DNA from: Apostichopus japonicus
Lineage: Eukaryota > Echinodermata > Holothuroidea > Aspidochirotida > Stichopodidae
NCBI RefSeq assembly: GCF_037975245.1
Contig: NC_092579.1
Coordinates: 3,000,001-3,064,000 of the forward strand
Reading direction: 5' to 3'
DNA: 64,000 nt
Shown here: one piece after another, positions 60,701 to 64,000 of the stretch
Layout: each line of letters begins with the position of its first letter
Position numbering within the stretch: position 1 is the stretch's first letter
Made by a program: the position numbers and the translations under genes
Notes under the pieces: model-generated
Database searches by the model: none
What the model was told of the DNA's origin: nothing
The model's input: only the letters and a program-made list of their open reading frames with translations

Positions 60701-63142
60701 AGATGTGTATGTGCATGCTAAGATGCATTCATGATGAAAAGTGTTGCATAAGGGAACAAAGAAAATTTGAAAATTAAAAACAGTTGATTGAGTAGTGGTA
60801 TTAAACCGCCAGTCATAACGTTGGGAGACTGTGTCGATAAAATTCATTGTAATAAAAGTAAATTGTTCGGTGGTCTATATGTAAAGTGTCAAAGCTTGGA
60901 CAGTTTTGTATGAGGATGAATGAAGATGGAGAGGAGAATGGGGGGGGGCCTGGGATGGGGGAAGACTGGGATGGGGGGACTGGGATGGGATGGGGGGACT
61001 GGGATGGGATGTCTGGGATGGGGGTGTCTGGAATGGAGGGGGGTAGGTACGGTACAGTGGAAAAGATAGGTTTTATGTTTATATTTTAGGTATGTAGTGT
61101 AAGCAAAATCTGGTATCTTCTTTTAGATCGAAACATTGTTCTAGGAAGAAATGTTGTGGTTATATCTTGCATACAATAAGGAGATTTGAGAATTTTTACA
61201 AATAAAGTTTATGCTTCATTCCATCTGTGTAGCGATTGGCCCTCCTGTGTACATGTACAGTATGCATTTTGCTATGCATGAACAGCCAAATGTGTTCCCG
61301 GTGTATGAAAGTTGATATGTTTTAATGTCAGTGATTTTAGCCTTTGAGCATTTAACAATGTGACGATGGTAAAGCAGTCATACACAGAACTCTAACTCAT
61401 TTGAGCACTGACATTGCCCTTGAAGAAGTATTACTTGTATGCCATAATTAATTGGCAATTACTTCATTAGGCAAGAAGCTAGAAACGTCAAAATTGATTA
61501 ATATTCCCTGTGTGTGTACAGTCATACATGCAGACACGTAAAGAACAGCAGTGAACAATGTACAGATATCCGTTTGGATTATTGTGTCGGATACAGGTAA
61601 AGATTATAACCTAAAGGTGTGCAGCATACAGTACTGAGTACTCTGCTACACCCTCATGGAATTTAGGATGATGCTAGCTTTTACAGGAAAAATGAAAATA
61701 AACGATAAAGTTGAAAATTTTGTAGCTTGTCATTGTTCTTCTTCATGAGATGTATTAAAGTGACTCAATGTTTGATCATTTACAAAACACAATTAAGTTG
61801 AATGCATGAATTTTGTTTCTTTGATTTTAATAACAAATAATTCTTTTGTTAATTGTCTCTTTTCTCTTTCTTTCAGAAATGGCAGCGCCGCTTTTTCGTC
61901 ATTTATGAGACAGGAGAGCTGTGTTATCAACTAGATGATAATGTGAGTTAAATAAACTTATTAGATTAGTGTTACTTTCTAGCCGGTTCTGTTCATTATT
62001 TAAGGATTAAATTCTCTGTCACTTGCTGTCTTCCTTGCATGGAAGACACTATTGGTATATATATATTAGAGAAAGACCATTTTTAAACTCAGGAGGTATC
62101 TAGATCAAGGCTCAACTAAAAGACTGGTTCATGCTTTTTTCCCCTCCTATCTGGAATACTGCAATGTCAGTTTGTATGTGAATTTGCCAGTTTCTCATAT
62201 AGCTCCCCTTCAGAGAATTCAGAACGCTGCTGCACGCCTAGTCTCACTCACTAAAAGTTTGATCACATCACTCCTGTAATCCGTTCATTGCATTGGCTTC
62301 CCGGTTTCTCAGCACATCCAGTTTAAGAACCTACTTCTCACCTACAAAGCGATCGCTGGGCTTGCCCCTCAATATATCACTGACCTTCTTACTCCTTTGT
62401 GTCGGTCAACTACAGTACGCTTTGCTCTTCCTATTGTATCATGAGCATTTGCAATTAACTCCTGGTCCACGTACCCGCACTTGTTGCCCTGTTGCCTTTT
62501 CTGTCGCTGTGCCTTCTCTTTTGAACGAACTCCCATTTCACGTTTGTGACTCTCCCTCCCTCTGTATTTTCAAGAGACAACTTAAAACATTTCTGTTTGA
62601 TTCCTAGTTTCTTTTTGCCTTGGTTTCATTTGTCTCTTTCCTACTTTATAAAGCGCTTTGAAACGCTGTCTTAAGCGTTATATAAATATAATTTATTATT
62701 ATGATCATTATTATTATGATTAATCATATTTACCACTTCATTCAACACAGACTTTTTTGTTAACTTGATTCTCTGTCCAAATATATTGCACAGAGATATG
62801 CATATAGATGTACTCATGTGGTGACTGGTGAATAAAGCAAATATGATGGTAGAAATGTCAAATTTAATTTGGTAAATTATTAAAGAACATGTATTGCATG
62901 GAGTTAATTTACTTTTTACTCTTACTTCAATTGTAATTATTGTGCAGGCTTTCTAACATCAACTTTGATTATACTCTCCAAATTTTGTAGCCGTCAACAT
63001 CACCGCAGGGCACAGTCAACATGTATTCATGCACGGAAGTTTACAACGCCAAGAACTCCATAGGCCATGATCACTCAATGGGGATTGTAACACCAGACGG
63101 GACACTCTTTATTAAAGCGGAAACCCGTGAAGAAAAAGATAG
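36724..63142 (+). CDS. MPRIP: MPRIP-like gene, N-terminal part (four exons; runs off the right edge)
   Basis: Exons 36724-36873, 50729-50809, 61877-61942 and 62991-63142 join in phase 0 throughout and leave the last exon with two extra bases, so the gene continues beyond the window. The first 50 residues contain CKNFQPNMFNKVKCQNCF, the distinctive Cys/Phe/Asn block at the N-terminus of myosin-phosphatase/Rho-interacting protein (p116Rip). Exons 2-4 encode most of the first PH domain: GFLFVAPGLDP, KWQRRFFVIYETGELCYQLD, SPQGTVNMYSC and GTLFIKAETREEKDR. The terminal PH helix with its conserved Trp would be in the next exon. In vertebrates MPRIP links RhoA and the myosin-phosphatase target subunit on actin filaments. 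Introns are 13.9, 11.1 and 1.0 kb. The ATG at 36724 has a good context and an in-frame stop upstream, but TCTTTCCACAG at 36727-36737 could instead be an acceptor for an upstream first exon. Confidence 0.9.
36874..41730. other. MPRIP-like intron 1, left part
   Basis: AT-rich intron with a G run near 37417-37429. Apart from the LINE-type tail at 38436 nothing was recognised. Confidence 0.5.
38436..38478 (+). mobile_element. CR1/L2-type LINE or SINE 3' tail
   Basis: GGCGCTATATAAGTCTCATTTATTATTATTATCATTATT matches the typical 3' end of CR1/L2-like elements (GCGCTATATAA then an ATT-rich tail). A very similar end closes the LINE remnant at 62700. No body is recognised upstream. Confidence 0.6.
41739..43456. 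mobile_element. hAT-like non-autonomous element, 1718 bp, in MPRIP-like intron 1
   Basis: It begins TAGTGTTCAACCGATTA and ends TAATCGGTTGAACACTA, with 17-bp inverted ends and subterminal AATCGG repeats on both sides. The flanks TACTGGTG (41731-41738) and TAATGGTG (43457-43464) form an 8-bp target duplication with one mismatch. Inside are a duplicated 33-bp unit (about 41849-41914) and no transposase frame. The local text GxACTGGTGTTCAG recurs at ~43659, so the target lay in a small pre-existing duplication. Confidence 0.85.
43457..43710. repeat. Local ~200-bp imperfect duplication
   Basis: TGGTGTTCAGGTAGCTTTTC...AGTTTGTTTGAT at about 43460 is repeated as TGGTGTTCAGACAGCTTTTC...AGTTTGTTTGAT at about 43661. 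The rest of the spacer is plain intron with a short (TA)n tract at about 43599-43612. Confidence 0.6.
44129..44236 (-). pseudogene. EF-hand-like exon remnant
   Basis: On the minus strand one frame contains DVNDNSQIRRGE, which fits the 12-residue EF-hand calcium loop at positions 1 (D), 3 (N), 5 (N), 8 (I) and 12 (E). It is followed by QLDDILDACLES and a TAG, and preceded by a hydrophobic helix-like QSLLDFLVI. A TAG two codons before the loop breaks the frame. It looks like a dead exon or retro-fragment of a calcium-binding protein. Only one hand is seen and there is no matching partner, so chance is not excluded. Confidence 0.3.
44237..48915. other. MPRIP-like intron 1, middle part
   Basis: AT-rich intron with G runs near 46923 and 48367 and a C run near 48790. 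No nested gene is supported; open frames at 45525-45737 and 46271-46597 lack any family signal. Confidence 0.5.
48916..48982. repeat. 67-bp near-perfect palindrome
   Basis: CCCGCTTACCTGTCTCCCCA followed by CAACAAGGCGAGA is directly followed by its own reverse complement with a single extra T (TCTCGCCTTTGTTG...AAGCGGG). There is almost no loop, and weaker pairing (TTTAC / GTAAA) continues outward to about 48903 and 48995. Confidence 0.95.
49999..50476. repeat. ~75-80-bp minisatellite, about seven units, 250 bp upstream of an MPRIP-like exon
   Basis: The core GGTATCATGGTAACTGGTAC followed by ACAAA recurs about every 75-80 bp, with GGTCCTCTAGACxCAGGTTC and CATACACAGGGGGTAC segments between. Two unit types alternate partly (ACAAAGGTCCTCTAGAC versus ACAAAAYGCTTAGA). 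It lies in intron 1 of the MPRIP-like gene, next to exon 2 (50729). Confidence 0.9.
50810..54592. other. MPRIP-like intron 2, left part
   Basis: Contains a doubled ACAGAAGCTAAATAATGG segment at about 51418-51480, a G run near 51309 and a 27-bp palindrome at 53997-54023. No gene recognised. Confidence 0.5.
53997..54023. repeat. 27-bp perfect palindrome
   Basis: ATTGAACTGTTTA, one A, then TAAACAGTTCAAT: 13-bp arms around a single base. Could form a hairpin; no function evident. Confidence 0.85.
54593..54923. repeat. 24-bp minisatellite, about 13 units
   Basis: Variants of GCAAGGTAATTCACCAACTT followed by GTAT repeat with a step of about 24 bp. A second unit type replaces CAACTTGTAT with AAAGGGCAT or AAGGGTAT. 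Because the step is a multiple of three, a repetitive open frame exists on the minus strand; it is not a gene. Confidence 0.9.
54924..57271. other. MPRIP-like intron 2, middle part
   Basis: At 54973-55272 both strands stay open for about 100 codons, but neither frame shows a family motif or splice context, so no gene is called. Nothing else recognised. Confidence 0.4.
57272..57304. repeat. Short hairpin element, copy 2
   Basis: ACCAGAGAGTTGTTATGGAA then CAACTCCCCTGGT forms a stem of AGTTGTT/AACAACT with outer CCAG/CTGG pairs. Its reverse complement matches copy 1 at 7613-7642 across AGGGGAGTTGTTCCAT...CAACTCxCTGGT. Confidence 0.6.
57305..59222. other. MPRIP-like intron 2, further part
   Basis: Contains a CCCCTCCCATCC tract near 57669-57700. 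No gene or transposon recognised. Confidence 0.5.
59223..59466. repeat. Three imperfect units of ~70-90 bp
   Basis: Each unit contains TCAGGG(G)CCTxACTxACCAT, a GGTCGGTCGGTC stretch and CCATTCTTTGCTGYTGGTGT. Units 1 and 3 also share CTACCAGCAGGCTGGT. Confidence 0.85.
60940..61050 (+). repeat. G-rich (GGGATGGGG/ACTGGGATG) minisatellite
   Basis: Repeated ACTGGGATGGGG and GGGATGTCTGGGATGGG units, with many runs of three or more G on the plus strand, the sense strand of the MPRIP-like pre-mRNA. Strong G-quadruplex potential by inspection; the 67-codon frame across it is repeat-driven. Confidence 0.85.
62105..62705 (+). mobile_element. CR1/L2-like LINE 3' remnant in MPRIP-like intron 3
   Basis: Frames joined across several frameshifts and stops read FFPSYLEYCNVSLY, LQRIQNAAARLVSLTKS, IQFKNLLLTYKAIAGLAPQY and SPSLCIFKRQLKTFLF. 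This is the usual C-terminal order of CR1/L2/Rex-type reverse transcriptases. The 3' end CTTTATAAAGCGCTTTGAAA...GCGTTATATAAATATAATTT followed by TATTATTATG is the typical tail. It is truncated and dead. Confidence 0.85.
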
Positions 63143-64000
63143 GTATGACACCTGCCCTACCTCCCCCCCCCGGCCTCCCCCGGCAGTGTTCCATGTTGAA
63201 ATTCATTCATACATGTGCTAAAGCGAAGCAAATAGAGTGTATTTCCCAAATTATGTACTAGTAAAAATTAAAGAAAGTACTCTCGCACATCTTTGCAAAC
63301 CATTATAAAAAACAATTATAAATGGTGAATATTTTTTCCAGCATATATTCATATTCACTCTCATCTCGTTTGAAATCTGGAATTCCCTTTTAATTATATA
63401 TATTTGACCTTCATGAAGGTAGGTCACTCGGGTTTAAGACGGGTCTCATAGGAGTGTCCTTTGGAGTCACAACCTGCTGCCTCTAGTTGTGCAGTAATTA
63501 CACTACAGGAATGTCATACACTAATATTGTTATTTTCCCCTACCCACACATTCTTGTATATAAATTCTCCAAAGAATAAATAATTAAATTTATCGTATTA
63601 TAAAATATGGATTATTATATATAGTTTGACTGTACTACATGATTAGCTCTACTAACTGTTCTTGTGTTATGCATTTTGCTTTGCCATGGCTAAACGTTGG
63701 TTCATATAAGAGGGAAAGGGAGAAAAAGAAACAAATTGATTTTCTACCTTGATTGGAATCGGAGGATAAAGGTCAACTTAAACAAATTATGTACAAGGTA
63801 TCTCCCTCCACCACAGGTTCCACTTGTTCTTGTTTAAATTCAATTTTAATACACTGCAGTGTAAAATACTGTTTATTCTTTTCCAAGTTGTACTTATTAA
63901 CATTTTCATATGATGATGGTATAAACAAACTCTGCCTTGAAAATATGAAATCAGATACTGCCTACTGTATGTGCATCTGCTATTATGAAACTGTAATGTA
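63143..64000. other. Intron 4 of the MPRIP-like gene, incomplete
   Basis: Starts with the GTATGA donor and a C-rich tract. The next exon should complete the first PH domain, but it is not in the window. Nothing else recognised. Confidence 0.5.

Overview
This is a 64 kb piece of an animal nuclear genome. It is AT-rich, has long introns with GT-AG splice sites, and carries single-copy metazoan genes embedded in transposon debris, microsatellites and runs of G or C. A marine invertebrate deuterostome (an echinoderm such as a sea cucumber) is my best guess. That guess rests only on gene content and repeat style, so it is weak.

Four genes are recognisable from spliced coding exons. (1) A secreted lipocalin, + strand, four exons at 9181-12735, complete, 191 aa, with a TATA box. 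(2) NDUFA6, the LYR-family accessory subunit of mitochondrial complex I, + strand, three exons at 16723-21365, complete, 127 aa. (3) CANT1, a calcium-activated nucleotidase (apyrase family), - strand, three exons at 26580-31344, complete, 389 aa; it lies tail-to-tail with NDUFA6. (4) The N-terminal part of an MPRIP-like gene (myosin-phosphatase/Rho-interacting protein), + strand, four exons from 36724 to 63142. It carries most of its first PH domain, is head-to-head with CANT1 and runs off the right edge. A fifth, unidentified gene occupies the left edge (exons at 712-778 and 1899-2597, with a possible alternative terminal exon at 4262-4474). These genes show no operon-like or pathway link; they are ordinary neighbours.

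Region by region: 0-7.3 kb holds the orphan gene, AT microsatellites, a U2-snRNA-like fragment, two blocks of the same ~265 bp degenerate repeat and a perfect 370 bp tandem duplication. 9-13 kb is the lipocalin, with a hAT-type MITE in intron 2. 13-22 kb is NDUFA6, whose promoter and first exon lie between two oppositely oriented LINE 3' ends, one carrying a ~340 bp (AAACT)n tail. 22-31 kb holds gene-poor DNA and CANT1. 31-36 kb is transposon-rich (satellite-like repeat, hAT MITE, LINE remnant). 36.7-64 kb is mostly MPRIP introns with a 1.7 kb hAT-like element, several minisatellites, a near-perfect palindrome and another LINE remnant.

I found no evidence of an undescribed multi-gene system. 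The most informative non-gene signals are three transposon insertions with 8 bp target-site duplications, the inverted LINE pair around NDUFA6 exon 1, a 30-nt hairpin present in two distant copies, and the orphan gene with two possible 3' ends.
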